Origin: Roseivirga sp. UBA6052
GTDB lineage: Bacteria > Bacteroidota > Bacteroidia > Cytophagales > Cyclobacteriaceae
Length of the DNA stretch: 64,000 bases
Assembly: GCA_002427755.1 (NCBI GenBank)
Contig: DIYO01000002.1
Location: 1 to 64,000, forward strand
Direction: 5' to 3'
A program made the translations under genes and the position numbers. The notes beneath the pieces are model-generated. The model had not been told where the DNA came from and made no database searches. It worked only from the letters and a program-made list of their open reading frames with translations. Positions within the stretch are counted from its first letter, which is position 1, and each line of letters begins with the position of its first letter. This document shows positions 47,898 to 56,872 of this stretch, piece by piece.

Positions 47898-47926
47898 AAA
47901 AAGCCGGCTTTCACCGGCTTTTGTTT
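47896..47926. terminator. Bidirectional Rho-independent terminator
   Basis: AAGCCGG-CTTTCA-CCGGCTT flanked by A-run and T-run, between the convergent PNPOx-like and S9 peptidase genes. Confidence 0.88.
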
Positions 47927-47942
47927 TCATATATCAAACAGA

Positions 47943-50933
47943 TTAATTCTGCCCTTTTGTCTTCTCTAATTTAAGGCTTCCTCCTTCTTCCACCTTTTCC
48001 CGAGATTCTTCAACCAAGTCGTATCTCAACGTTCTGCCTTTGAGCTTAGCAGGTAAGCCATAAGCCATCCACTCTGGCATTGGAGCACCTTTTAAGTAAT
48101 GATCAAAGAACTGACCCATTCTTACAGAAAGGTCCTTTCTATTCTTACGCTTTCTTAAATTATGCGCCTCATCATTATACACCACCATCCAAGCTGGTTT
48201 CTGCAATCTTCTTAGAGACATGTAGAACTCAATACCTTGGTACCATGGCACAGCCCCATCGGCATCATTATGCATAATAAACAAAGGCGTTTCAATTTTT
48301 GGTACATGGAATATTGGTGAGTTCTCAATGTAAAGGTCTTGCTCTTCCCAAAGCGTTCCACCGATTCTCGATTGTGTCTTCTCATACTGGAACATACGGC
48401 TCATACCGCTACCCCAACGTACACCACCATAGGCTGAAGTCATGTTTGACACAGGAGCTCCTGCACCTGCTGCAGCGTACATGTCTGTTCTCGTTACAAT
48501 ATGCGCTACTTGGTAACCACCCCAAGACTGGCCTTGTATGGCCATTTTGTCTTTATCAACAAAGCCCATATCTACTACTGCATTTGTGGCAGGAACCACG
48601 TGATTCATTGCACTTCTTCCAGGGTGTCCTAGCTCATACTTAATATCCGGAACTAACACCAGATAATCGTTACTCACATAATAAGGGATGTTCACCGTAC
48701 TTGCACTTGGAGCTGGGCTAGGATGGCTGTGCAATGAATTTGATCTTCTCTCGTAGAAATACACAATCATTGGGTACTTCTTATTCGGATCGAAGTTTTC
48801 AGGCTTATACAGAATGGCCTGCATGGTTTCACCGTCATAACCGCTTTCGAATTCTACAAGCTCTGCAGTTCCCCAGTTGTAAGGCTCTTCTTGAGCGCCA
48901 ACATCAGATAGTTTTTTAAGACCGTCCATTTGAACGCTATTGGCTGCGTGAAGCTCACCATATTCCTCGTAAGTGGAAATTCTAACCAATACACGATCTG
49001 CATCTTTAGCTTTCACTAAGCCATAGACATTCGCATCCATCATTACGATACTTTCAGGATTGCCTGCTGTCTCAAGACTAGCCGTCATAAAGCCAGAAGC
49101 TTTTGTCCATTCGTTGAAAGCTCTTAGTACTACTGGTTCGCTTGTATCAAGAGCAGGTTCTTCAAAATCAAGTCTCTGAACACGAAGGTTCATCTTGTTC
49201 GCTCTTCCTACCCCACTAGTCATATTTTCAGGATCGCCTCCATTAGGATCGAACTTCCAGATGTCATAACGATCATAAACGTAGAACGCTGCATCGTCTT
49301 TAGCCCAACCTGGCGAACCATAACCATTAGCCAAAGAAGGTGAATCATGAAGTTCATTCGCGAAGCTTACTTTCATTCCTTCTGTTAGGTTTTTGATCTC
49401 CTTGGAGTCCATAGACATCATATACCAATGTCCATCTTCAATATTGAACCAGGTGAGATAATTACCTTCCGGTGACAACTGAGGGAATCCTTTGGCACCC
49501 TTAATTACTACCTCAACTTCACCCGTTTTTACATCAACTTTATAGAAGTCTCTTGGCATTTGTGTATCCCAAGTCATTTGTGTTCTATAAGACTGATCAT
49601 CCATAGCCAATACAAAGTCTCTATCGTTTCTTGTATCTATATAGATGCTCAATAAATCCGGACCACCTAACTGAGTCAAAGCTCCTGTTTCAGTGTCTAG
49701 TACCACTTCATAAGATCTGTTCTTCTCTCTCGAAGATTGAAGCTTTTGCATAGGCTGGATGTACGGATCATTGTAAGACCATACATCAACATCAGGACGA
49801 TCGTCTTTCAATAATGTAGTATCTGCTTCGTACTCATATTCGAATGGTCTTGGAGCAGAACCGAAATACAAGCGCTTGCCAGACTCTGAGAATCTAATTG
49901 TACTGTTTCCGCTAACCATCCAATTGTCAGGAAGCGCAGATGATGTTGTATCGGCTACTATCTGAGCTTCAGAACTACCAGCAGCCCAATGCATTAATGA
50001 GAAATACTTTACGTCATCGTCTTTTTTATTGGCAGAAGCAAAGAATGCTATTTGATTACCTTCTTCATCTGATGACATCTTTTTATAGTCTGTCATACCG
50101 GTACTTACTTGACTAGGCATACCAGTATTGGTATCTATAGACCAGATGCCCGAAGGGTTCAGAGAATCAACTTTATCCATTTCATAGAATAACCTGTTCC
50201 CTTTCTGGGTGAGATAGTATTCCATTACACCCGTAATTGAAGTCTCTACGCCAGTGTTCATGTTAAAAAGCACTAATTCGGTTCCTTTCGATTTAGCTCT
50301 TGGATCTTTAGGCTCTTCTTTAGTTTCTACAACTTCTTCAGTAGTAGTCTCCTTAGTCTTCTTGACCTTTTTAGACTTTCGCTTTCCTTTCTTTTCTTTC
50401 AGCGAACCTTCAACGACAGTTTCTTCTTTCTTCTCTGCCTTTTCTTCTTTCTTCTTTTTCGCCTTTAATGGCTTTTCATGTAACCAAGCAATCCAATCGC
50501 CCGATTCGCTTTTGATCTGGTAGTTCTTAACACGCGCTACTTTTTTAATATCACCAGAATTAAGATTGATGATATACAAAGAGTCTTTAGGCATTTTAGA
50601 CGCGTTTGTCTTTTTAAGCTTAAGCGCTCTGGTCTTAGCATATTCAGGCTTAATCTCTGCCGCTACATACTGACTGTTAGAAGAGAATTGATAGCGAGAA
50701 ACTCTATCAACGGTAATCACCTCATCTGTATTAAGGTTTCTCAGTTTCAATACCGCATCCCCCACTTGTGGTGCTATTCGATATCCTGCCCAATTACCAT
50801 CACTACTGATGCTGGTTGATGTTAGTGCTTTCCAATCATCATACACATCGTGTGTCAATGGCTTCTTTTGAGCAAAAGTTAATGTTACCATACATACTAA
50901 TGCTATGGTAAACATTGATTTTCTAAGGAGCAT
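47943..50933 (-). CDS. Exported S9 family prolyl-oligopeptidase-like serine peptidase
   Basis: About 996 residues from ATG 50933. A Met 54 bp further upstream would lie inside the promoter -33 element, so it is rejected. The signal peptide ends ...MVTLTFAQ. A beta-propeller covers about 30-690, interrupted at about 157-210 by a Lys/Glu-rich low-complexity insert (KKKKEEKAEKKEE). The alpha/beta hydrolase domain has nucleophile S803 in GQSWGGYQ, D892 in HNDADGAVPW and H924 in NDEAHNLR. Cleaves peptides in the periplasm or outside. The charged insert is unusual and faces the propeller side. Confidence 0.94.
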   Translation of the reverse strand: MLLRKSMFTIALVCMVTLTFAQKKPLTHDVYDDWKALTSTSISSDGNWAGYRIAPQVGDAVLKLRNLNTDEVITVDRVSRYQFSSNSQYVAAEIKPEYAKTRALKLKKTNASKMPKDSLYIINLNSGDIKKVARVKNYQIKSESGDWIAWLHEKPLKAKKKKEEKAEKKEETVVEGSLKEKKGKRKSKKVKKTKETTTEEVVETKEEPKDPRAKSKGTELVLFNMNTGVETSITGVMEYYLTQKGNRLFYEMDKVDSLNPSGIWSIDTNTGMPSQVSTGMTDYKKMSSDEEGNQIAFFASANKKDDDVKYFSLMHWAAGSSEAQIVADTTSSALPDNWMVSGNSTIRFSESGKRLYFGSAPRPFEYEYEADTTLLKDDRPDVDVWSYNDPYIQPMQKLQSSREKNRSYEVVLDTETGALTQLGGPDLLSIYIDTRNDRDFVLAMDDQSYRTQMTWDTQMPRDFYKVDVKTGEVEVVIKGAKGFPQLSPEGNYLTWFNIEDGHWYMMSMDSKEIKNLTEGMKVSFANELHDSPSLANGYGSPGWAKDDAAFYVYDRYDIWKFDPNGGDPENMTSGVGRANKMNLRVQRLDFEEPALDTSEPVVLRAFNEWTKASGFMTASLETAGNPESIVMMDANVYGLVKAKDADRVLVRISTYEEYGELHAANSVQMDGLKKLSDVGAQEEPYNWGTAELVEFESGYDGETMQAILYKPENFDPNKKYPMIVYFYERRSNSLHSHPSPAPSASTVNIPYYVSNDYLVLVPDIKYELGHPGRSAMNHVVPATNAVVDMGFVDKDKMAIQGQSWGGYQVAHIVTRTDMYAAAGAGAPVSNMTSAYGGVRWGSGMSRMFQYEKTQSRIGGTLWEEQDLYIENSPIFHVPKIETPLFIMHNDADGAVPWYQGIEFYMSLRRLQKPAWMVVYNDEAHNLRKRKNRKDLSVRMGQFFDHYLKGAPMPEWMAYGLPAKLKGRTLRYDLVEESREKVEEGGSLKLEKTKGQN

Positions 50934-50960
50934 ATTTGTTTGTTTTATTTTGAATCCACA

Positions 50961-50990
50961 CAAATATAAAGTTATGGGTGGCATCACAAA
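50961..50990 (-). promoter_or_regulatory. Bacteroidota-type promoter of the S9 peptidase
   Basis: Minus strand TTTG (50990-50987), 18-bp spacer, TATATTTG (50968-50961): a full match to the Bacteroidota consensus TTTG-N17-19-TAnnTTTG. The expected transcript start is about 20 nt before ATG 50933. Confidence 0.8.
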
Positions 50991-51038
50991 GAGTTCTTAT
51001 ATTCATGGCAAGCTTACTTTTTAAAAATCAATAAGACT

Positions 51039-53453
51039 ATGATGCGTAAATCACTACTTGGCTTGCTATTCATCTCCATTGGGATGATAAGTTTTGCCCA
51101 AAAGACTATTAGTGAACTCACCGAAGGAATGACCAAAAAAGAAGGTTATTTCGATTACTATTGGGATGAGAAACAGGGTAAAGTTTGGCTAGAAATAGAA
51201 AACTTAGACCAAGAATTTCTTTATGTAAACTCTCTTACGGCAGGGGTAGGTTCCAATGATATTGGGCTAGACAGAGGCCAATTAGGAGGAACTAGAATTG
51301 TTGAATTCAGAAGAGTTGGTCCAAAAGTTATGTTGGTTCAACCTAATTACACCTACAGAGCAACCTCTGACAATCCAGATGAAGTAAGAGCTGTTAAAGA
51401 GGCTTTTGCAGAATCAGTACTTCAAGGATTCAAAATTGCAGGTGAAGAAGATGGCAAGATTTTGATCGATCTCACTTCTATGTTGATCAGTGATGCGCAT
51501 GGAGTTGCAAGCTCTCTTAGCAGATCAAGACAGGGAAACTATAGATTGGATGCCAACAGGTCAGCAGTATATCCTCCTATGCTCAAAAACTTTCCTAAAA
51601 ACTCAGAATTCGAGGCTACAATTACGCTTACAGGAAGTGCCACAGGCGGATATATTAGAAGCGTAACACCGACTTCTAGTGCAGTAACTGTACGCATGCA
51701 TCACTCATTCATTGAGTTACCTGATGCTAACTATGAACCACGCAAAGCTGATCCAAGATCGGGTTTTGGCAACATCCGATATATGGACTATGCCACTCCA
51801 ATCCAAGAGAATATAGTAAAGCAATTTGCAAGAAGACACAGGCTTGAAAAGAAGAATCCAGGTGCACGAATGAGTGAACCGGTAGAGCCGATTAGATATT
51901 ATGTGGATAGAGGCGCGCCAGAACCCATCAAAAGTGCGCTAATCGAAGGTGCTAGATGGTGGAACCAAGCCTTTGAAGCTGCAGGTTATAGAAACGGTTT
52001 CATTGTAGAAGAAATGCCTGAGGGTGCTGATAACCTAGATGTTAGATATAATGTAATTCAATGGGTGCATAGATCAACAAGAGGCTGGTCTTATGGGTCT
52101 TCTGTAACTGATCCTAGAACAGGTGAAATTATAAAAGGTCACGTAAGTCTGGGGTCTTTAAGAGTAAGACAAGATTTCTTAATTGCTCAAGGTTTATTGA
52201 CACCTTATGAGAATGGTACTGAGCCTGATCCAAGATTACTTCAAATGGCATTGGCAAGATTGAGACAACTTTCGGCTCACGAGGTTGGTCATACATTGGG
52301 CTTAATGCACAACTACTCTTCAAGTATGGATGACAGAGCTTCTGTAATGGATTACCCTCACCCACTCATTAAGCTAACGAACAGAAGAATTGACCTAGAT
52401 GATGCCTATGATGTCGGTATTGGTGAATGGGACAAGGCGGCTATCACTTGGGGTTATCAAGATTTTAAAGAGGGCACAGACGAAGATAAAGCACTCGATG
52501 ACCTTATTGAACAGCAGTTCAAAGATGGTATCACATTTATCACTGATGCTGACTCTAGACCAATTGGTAGTAGCCACCCTAGATCTCATTTATGGGATAA
52601 TGGAACGAGTTCCGTAGATGAGTTAAATAGACTTATGGAAGTGAGAAAAGTGGTTATGGATAACTTTTCAGAAAAGAACATTCCAGTGGGTGCTCCAATG
52701 GCGACTTTGGAAGAGGTGCTTGTTCCCATGTACATGATGCACAGATATCAACTCGAAGGTGCTGTAAAAGTATTGGGAGGTACGTATTATAACTACAAGA
52801 TGCGTGGAGATTCCCAACCTGCATGGAGAACAGCGCCAAGGGCTGAGCAAGAAGCTGCTTTAGAAGCATTGCTGAATGTAGTTAAACCAGAAAATTTGGC
52901 TTTCCCGCAACACATTATTGAAATGATCCCTCCTCGTCCTCCTGGTGTGGGTAGATCTAGAGAGACTTTTAAGGTGAGAACAGGTTTAAATTTCGATCCT
53001 GTAACTCCAGGAGAGACCATTTCGAGCGCTGTGTTCAGCTACATCCTTAATGGACAAAGAGCAACAAGGTTAGTTCAGCAAAAAGCCATGGACCCAAATC
53101 AAATTGGTTTGGATGACGTGATGAAAACGATGATGGAGGTTTTAGAAGTAAATGCAGACAATGGGTACCATCAGGAACTGAACAAGGCTAGAATGAGTGA
53201 ATTCGTAAAAGCAGTCATGAATTTAGCTAAGAACGGTAGTACTTCAGCCACAGCTAGAAACATGGCTATTGAAGCACTTTACGGTATGATGGGTAATGCG
53301 AATAACCCTTCTTTCGGAATGGGCTTAAAGCATGAGATTAAGCTGTTTTTAGAAAACCCTACAGAATACAGTATGAGTCGTGCATTAACGCCACCAGATG
53401 GATCACCTATTGGTATGGATGCACAATTTTGGTGCTCATTCGAGGAACATTAA
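51039..53453 (+). CDS. Exported zinc-dependent metalloprotease (DUF5117/DUF4953 type)
   Basis: 804 residues. Signal peptide (LLGLLFISIGMISFAQ). The zinc-binding motif H414-E415-VGH418-TLGLMH424 and Met-turn SVMDYP (M437) mark a metzincin-like catalytic site. The N-terminal about 100-280 region matches DUF5117 and the C-terminal part DUF4953, as in large Bacteroidota metalloproteases. Found back to back with the S9 peptidase (105 bp between starts), so both might share a control region. Ends in a strong terminator. Confidence 0.93.
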   Translation: MMRKSLLGLLFISIGMISFAQKTISELTEGMTKKEGYFDYYWDEKQGKVWLEIENLDQEFLYVNSLTAGVGSNDIGLDRGQLGGTRIVEFRRVGPKVMLVQPNYTYRATSDNPDEVRAVKEAFAESVLQGFKIAGEEDGKILIDLTSMLISDAHGVASSLSRSRQGNYRLDANRSAVYPPMLKNFPKNSEFEATITLTGSATGGYIRSVTPTSSAVTVRMHHSFIELPDANYEPRKADPRSGFGNIRYMDYATPIQENIVKQFARRHRLEKKNPGARMSEPVEPIRYYVDRGAPEPIKSALIEGARWWNQAFEAAGYRNGFIVEEMPEGADNLDVRYNVIQWVHRSTRGWSYGSSVTDPRTGEIIKGHVSLGSLRVRQDFLIAQGLLTPYENGTEPDPRLLQMALARLRQLSAHEVGHTLGLMHNYSSSMDDRASVMDYPHPLIKLTNRRIDLDDAYDVGIGEWDKAAITWGYQDFKEGTDEDKALDDLIEQQFKDGITFITDADSRPIGSSHPRSHLWDNGTSSVDELNRLMEVRKVVMDNFSEKNIPVGAPMATLEEVLVPMYMMHRYQLEGAVKVLGGTYYNYKMRGDSQPAWRTAPRAEQEAALEALLNVVKPENLAFPQHIIEMIPPRPPGVGRSRETFKVRTGLNFDPVTPGETISSAVFSYILNGQRATRLVQQKAMDPNQIGLDDVMKTMMEVLEVNADNGYHQELNKARMSEFVKAVMNLAKNGSTSATARNMAIEALYGMMGNANNPSFGMGLKHEIKLFLENPTEYSMSRALTPPDGSPIGMDAQFWCSFEEH

Positions 53454-53458
53454 ATATT

Positions 53459-53484
53459 AAGGCCGATTTGATCGGCCTTTTTTT
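53459..53484 (+). terminator. Rho-independent terminator of the zinc metalloprotease gene
   Basis: AAGGCCGAT-TTG-ATCGGCCTT followed by a T-run, 5 bp after the stop codon. Confidence 0.9.
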
Positions 53485-53539
53485 ATTTTCACGTTACCTT
53501 TTGCAAATAAGAAGCGTCTTTATTGTATTAACCTGACTT

Positions 53540-54058
53540 ATGAATAAAAGAAACATAGTAGCCTTAGTGCTGATAGTTATCTCTCTGGCTTGTCTTTACC
53601 CAGGACTTACACTTCCAATTCTCAATATTCATATTGGAGCTCAAATACCTTTATTAGGCGAATTTGAGCTATTTGACAGGACACAAAGTGTAATCAGTGG
53701 TATACGGTTACTCTACGACTTTGATAATAACCTAGTAGCTACTTTGATTCTCATATTTTCAGTTGTTGTACCTGTATTGAAGGCGGTGATCCTATTCATA
53801 GTACTTAGCTTCAAAAACTGGAGGTACAGAAGTCAAGCCTACAATTTCGTGGCGGTTATCGGTAAATGGTCAATGGCCGATGTATTTGTAGTTGGTGTAT
53901 TCCTGGCCTATCTAGCCACATCTTCCGAAGAGAGTATTTCGGCAAGCATCTACGATGGCTTCTATTATTTTACGGCTTACTGTCTCATTTCTCTTTTAAG
54001 CATTCAGGTGATGGACCTTAAAGAGATTAAAAAGCTGCCACACTCTTATATCCAGTAA
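53540..54058 (+). CDS. Paraquat-inducible protein A (PqiA) family membrane protein
   Basis: 172 residues, four hydrophobic helices, with PVLKAVILF and GKWSMADVFVVGVFLAYL, the conserved motifs of PqiA. Only one PqiA half is present, without the zinc-finger Cys pairs. In proteobacteria PqiA works with PqiB (an MCE protein) in envelope lipid transport; no MCE gene is in this window. It is followed by marR 65 bp on. Confidence 0.87.
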   Translation: MNKRNIVALVLIVISLACLYPGLTLPILNIHIGAQIPLLGEFELFDRTQSVISGIRLLYDFDNNLVATLILIFSVVVPVLKAVILFIVLSFKNWRYRSQAYNFVAVIGKWSMADVFVVGVFLAYLATSSEESISASIYDGFYYFTAYCLISLLSIQVMDLKEIKKLPHSYIQ

Positions 54059-54102
54059 TTAGATAGTTTTTCTGAGAGTCGGGAACTTTCGTATATTTAT
54101 AA

Positions 54103-54114
54103 TTGTATATACAA
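54103..54114 (+). promoter_or_regulatory. MarR operator candidate, copy 1
   Basis: Perfect 12-bp palindrome TTGTATATACAA, 9 bp before the marR start codon. The identical 12-mer lies upstream of the next gene. Confidence 0.75.
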
Positions 54115-54123
54115 ATATAATTT

Positions 54124-54552
54124 ATGAGCCCACTTGATCCCAGATATTGTAATTGCCTACACCATTCTACCAATGCCCTATCGAGAATCCTAACCAAAAT
54201 GGCCGATGAGGAATTTGAAAAGGCAGGATTAACTTCGTCTTATGCTTTTTTACTGATGAGTGTATCTGATGAACCTGGTATTTCTCCCAGTGAATTGAGT
54301 GAACAACTGTCATTAAAGCCTTCTACAATTACCCGCCTCATTATTAAAATGGAGGGTAAAGGGCTATTGAGGAGGTTTCAAAATGGAAAATACATTGAAG
54401 TTTACCCTACAAAACAGACTCCCTCAACAGTCAAAGTGGTGAAAGAGGCTTGGAGTAATTTATACAGGCGATATCATGCAATACTTGGCGATGAATTAAC
54501 GCAACGTCTTTCAAACGATGTGAATGAGACAGTAATTAAACTGACAGAATAA
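54124..54552 (+). CDS. MarR family transcriptional regulator
   Basis: 142 residues. Winged-helix motif GISPSELSEQLSLKPSTITRLIIKMEGKGLLRR with a wing before KYIEVYPT. MarR proteins are dimers that bind palindromes and release them on binding a ligand. A 12-bp palindrome lies in front of its own gene and in front of the downstream reductase gene, so it probably represses both. The ligand is unknown. Confidence 0.92.
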   Translation: MSPLDPRYCNCLHHSTNALSRILTKMADEEFEKAGLTSSYAFLLMSVSDEPGISPSELSEQLSLKPSTITRLIIKMEGKGLLRRFQNGKYIEVYPTKQTPSTVKVVKEAWSNLYRRYHAILGDELTQRLSNDVNETVIKLTE

Positions 54553-54567
54553 TTTTTTAACTAATAT

Positions 54568-54579
54568 TTGTATATACAA
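54568..54579 (+). promoter_or_regulatory. MarR operator candidate, copy 2
   Basis: TTGTATATACAA, identical to copy 1, 16 bp before the reductase start codon. Confidence 0.75.
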
Positions 54580-54595
54580 CTATAAACAATCAATC

Positions 54596-55237
54596 ATGAA
54601 AAAAATAGGAATAATTGGATCTGGCGTTGTAGCCAAAGCACTAGGTACCGGATTTGTTAAATATGGCCATGAAGTGAGATTAGGAACACGAGACACTTCT
54701 AAACTCTCAGAATGGCTCTCGGAAACAGGAACAAATGCATCGGCAGGAACCTTTGCAGATGCTGCTGCCTTTGGTGACATTATTGTATTGGCTGTTAAAG
54801 GAACCGTTGCCAAATCAGCCCTCGAACAAGCAGGCATTAACCATCTTAGTGGTAAAACGATAATCGATGCCACTAATCCAATCTCAGACAGTCCTCCTGT
54901 GAATGGCGTATTGAATTTCTTTACGGACATGAACAAGTCATTAATGGAAGAGCTTCAAGCCTTAGCAACAGAAGGTAATTTTGTAAAGGCCTATAATTCT
55001 ATCGGTTCACATCTAATGGTAAACCCTCCTTTTGCTGAAAAACCTACCATGTTTATTGCCGGTAACAATGAAGCAGCGAAAAAAGAAGTAGCTGAAATCA
55101 ACGATAAATTTGGTTTTGAGACAGAGGACATGGGATCTGTAGAAGCTGCACGGGCTATTGAGCCCCTTTGTATGCTATGGTGTATACCAGGATTTAGAGA
55201 TAATCAATGGGTACAAGCATTTAGATTTTTAAAGTAA
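54596..55237 (+). CDS. NAD(P)-binding F420-oxidoreductase-like reductase
   Basis: 213 residues with an N-terminal Rossmann motif (KKIGIIGSGVVAKALGTGF, then HEVRLGTRD), an IIDATNP strand and KAYNSIGSHLM. This is the NADP oxidoreductase, coenzyme F420-dependent family. The Arg after GT (RLGTRD) suggests NADP(H) preference. It is the neighbour and probable target of the MarR regulator. Substrate unknown. Confidence 0.9.
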   Translation: MKKIGIIGSGVVAKALGTGFVKYGHEVRLGTRDTSKLSEWLSETGTNASAGTFADAAAFGDIIVLAVKGTVAKSALEQAGINHLSGKTIIDATNPISDSPPVNGVLNFFTDMNKSLMEELQALATEGNFVKAYNSIGSHLMVNPPFAEKPTMFIAGNNEAAKKEVAEINDKFGFETEDMGSVEAARAIEPLCMLWCIPGFRDNQWVQAFRFLK

Positions 55238-55256
55238 TCATAAGACTTACTTATCT

Positions 55257-55287
55257 GAGAGGCAGTGCATAGCATTGCCTCTTTTTT
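55257..55287 (+). terminator. Rho-independent terminator after the reductase gene
   Basis: AGAGGCAGTGC-ATA-GCATTGCCTCT (11 bp with one G-T pair) followed by TTTTTT. Confidence 0.9.
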
Positions 55288-55312
55288 TATATTGAAGGAA
55301 GATCCTTTAAAT

Positions 55313-56869
55313 ATGAATAAACTTTTCAGCCTATTGATAGCAATACTCTTGCTATCTGCCTGTGAACCAAAATATGATATTGTCCTAAAAAACGGAATTG
55401 TATTTGATGGGCAAAAACTATCAGATTCACCCCTTGATGTTGCGATTAACGGAGATAAAATCGTAGGCATTGGGTCATTCAAAAATGCATCAGTCACTTT
55501 CGATGTAAGCGGAAACATCATTGCGCCCGGCTTTATTGATGCGCATGCTCATATAGAAAATATCATGAGATTACCAGATGCGCAGAGCTCTTTAAGACAA
55601 GGTATTACCACTGCATTAGGCGGTCCGGACGGAAGAGGCCCTGCTCCTATGAAGAAATACCTCGATAGTTTGGATGGATATAATATTGGCATTAATACGG
55701 CATACCTTGTTGGCCATAACACCATCAGACGAAAGGTTATGGGCTGGTGGAATCGCCCGCCAACGGCCAAAGAGCAAGAAGAAATGGAAGCCAAGGTTCA
55801 AGAGGCCATGGATGAGGGTGCCTACGGAATATCAACCGGCCTAAAATACATTCCTGGAGCCTATTCGAATGTTGAAGAAGTGATAGGTCTCTCTAAAGTG
55901 GCCGGTGCTGCCGGTGGAATCTATACTTCACATCTTAGAGAAGAAGGGCTAGGATTAATTGAGGGTGTTCAAGAAGCCATTGTCATTGGTCGAGAAGCGA
56001 ATATTCCAATTGTTCTTACGCATCATAAAGCAATTGGGCGTCCTATGTGGGGAGCAAGCACTAAAACACTTGCCATGGTAGATTCTGCAAGAGCATTGGG
56101 CATAGATGTTATGATGGATCAATATCCTTATACAGCCAGTTCTACAGGCATCTCCGTTTTAATTCCTGCTTGGGCAATGGCTGGTGGTAATTCAGAATTC
56201 AAAAAAAGAGTTGGTGACCCAAAAACTCGAAAAAAGATTCACGAAGAAATCATGTTCAACATTGAATATGACCGTGGTGGAGCTGATCTCAATGTCGTAC
56301 AATTCGCCAATGTCTCATGGCAACCGGATTTAAATGGAAAGACTTTAAAGGATTGGGCAATCGAAAGAGGCCTACCAACAGATTTTAAAACCGGAGCAGA
56401 TCTTGTGATTGAAGCGCAAATGAATGGAGGAGCATCTTGTATCTTTCATGCCATTGGAGAAGAAGATGTCAAAAGGATTATGCAACATCCATTAGCTATG
56501 GTAGCCTCTGACGGTAGACTTTCCCAACCGGGCCAAGGTCACCCCCATCCTAGAGGATATGGTACATTTCCAAGAGTGCTAGGAAAGTACGTAAGAGAGG
56601 AAAAAGTAATAGACTTAGAATTGGCGCTACGAAAGATGACATCCTTACCAGCAGAACGAATCGGGCTTGAAGGAAGAGGTGTTATTGAGGTCGGCGCTAT
56701 GGCAGACATCACCGTCTTTAATCCGGAGACGATCATAGATAAAGGCACATTCCAAGATCCTCATCAATACCCTGAAGGTATAAACTGGGTATTTGTGAAT
56801 GGACAATTAGCAGTAGCCATGGACACAATTACATCTAATAGAGCCGGTAGAGTTCTAAGAAAACAATAG
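55313..56869 (+). CDS. Lipoprotein amidohydrolase, N-acyl-D-amino-acid deacylase type
   Basis: 518 residues from ATG 55313; an upstream in-frame ATG (55265) would overlap the terminator. The lipobox LLLSAC places Cys at residue 17. Metal ligands of the D-aminoacylase family are seen: H78 and H80 in DAHAHIEN, SHLREEG, THHKAIG and ASDGRL. The bridging Cys of characterised D-aminoacylases lies in a GNCG-like loop; here the matching loop reads GGPDGRG, so that ligand differs. Expected to hydrolyse N-acyl-D-amino acids or a related amide at the cell envelope. The next gene, a serine hydrolase, starts 3 bp after its stop. Confidence 0.88.
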   Translation: MNKLFSLLIAILLLSACEPKYDIVLKNGIVFDGQKLSDSPLDVAINGDKIVGIGSFKNASVTFDVSGNIIAPGFIDAHAHIENIMRLPDAQSSLRQGITTALGGPDGRGPAPMKKYLDSLDGYNIGINTAYLVGHNTIRRKVMGWWNRPPTAKEQEEMEAKVQEAMDEGAYGISTGLKYIPGAYSNVEEVIGLSKVAGAAGGIYTSHLREEGLGLIEGVQEAIVIGREANIPIVLTHHKAIGRPMWGASTKTLAMVDSARALGIDVMMDQYPYTASSTGISVLIPAWAMAGGNSEFKKRVGDPKTRKKIHEEIMFNIEYDRGGADLNVVQFANVSWQPDLNGKTLKDWAIERGLPTDFKTGADLVIEAQMNGGASCIFHAIGEEDVKRIMQHPLAMVASDGRLSQPGQGHPHPRGYGTFPRVLGKYVREEKVIDLELALRKMTSLPAERIGLEGRGVIEVGAMADITVFNPETIIDKGTFQDPHQYPEGINWVFVNGQLAVAMDTITSNRAGRVLRKQ

Positions 56870-56872
56870 CAT

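Noticed and set aside
50934..50987. Upstream Met of the S9 peptidase (MMPPITLYLC...)
   Set aside because: It falls within the -33 element of a full consensus promoter and lacks a signal peptide; the ATG at 50933 gives one.
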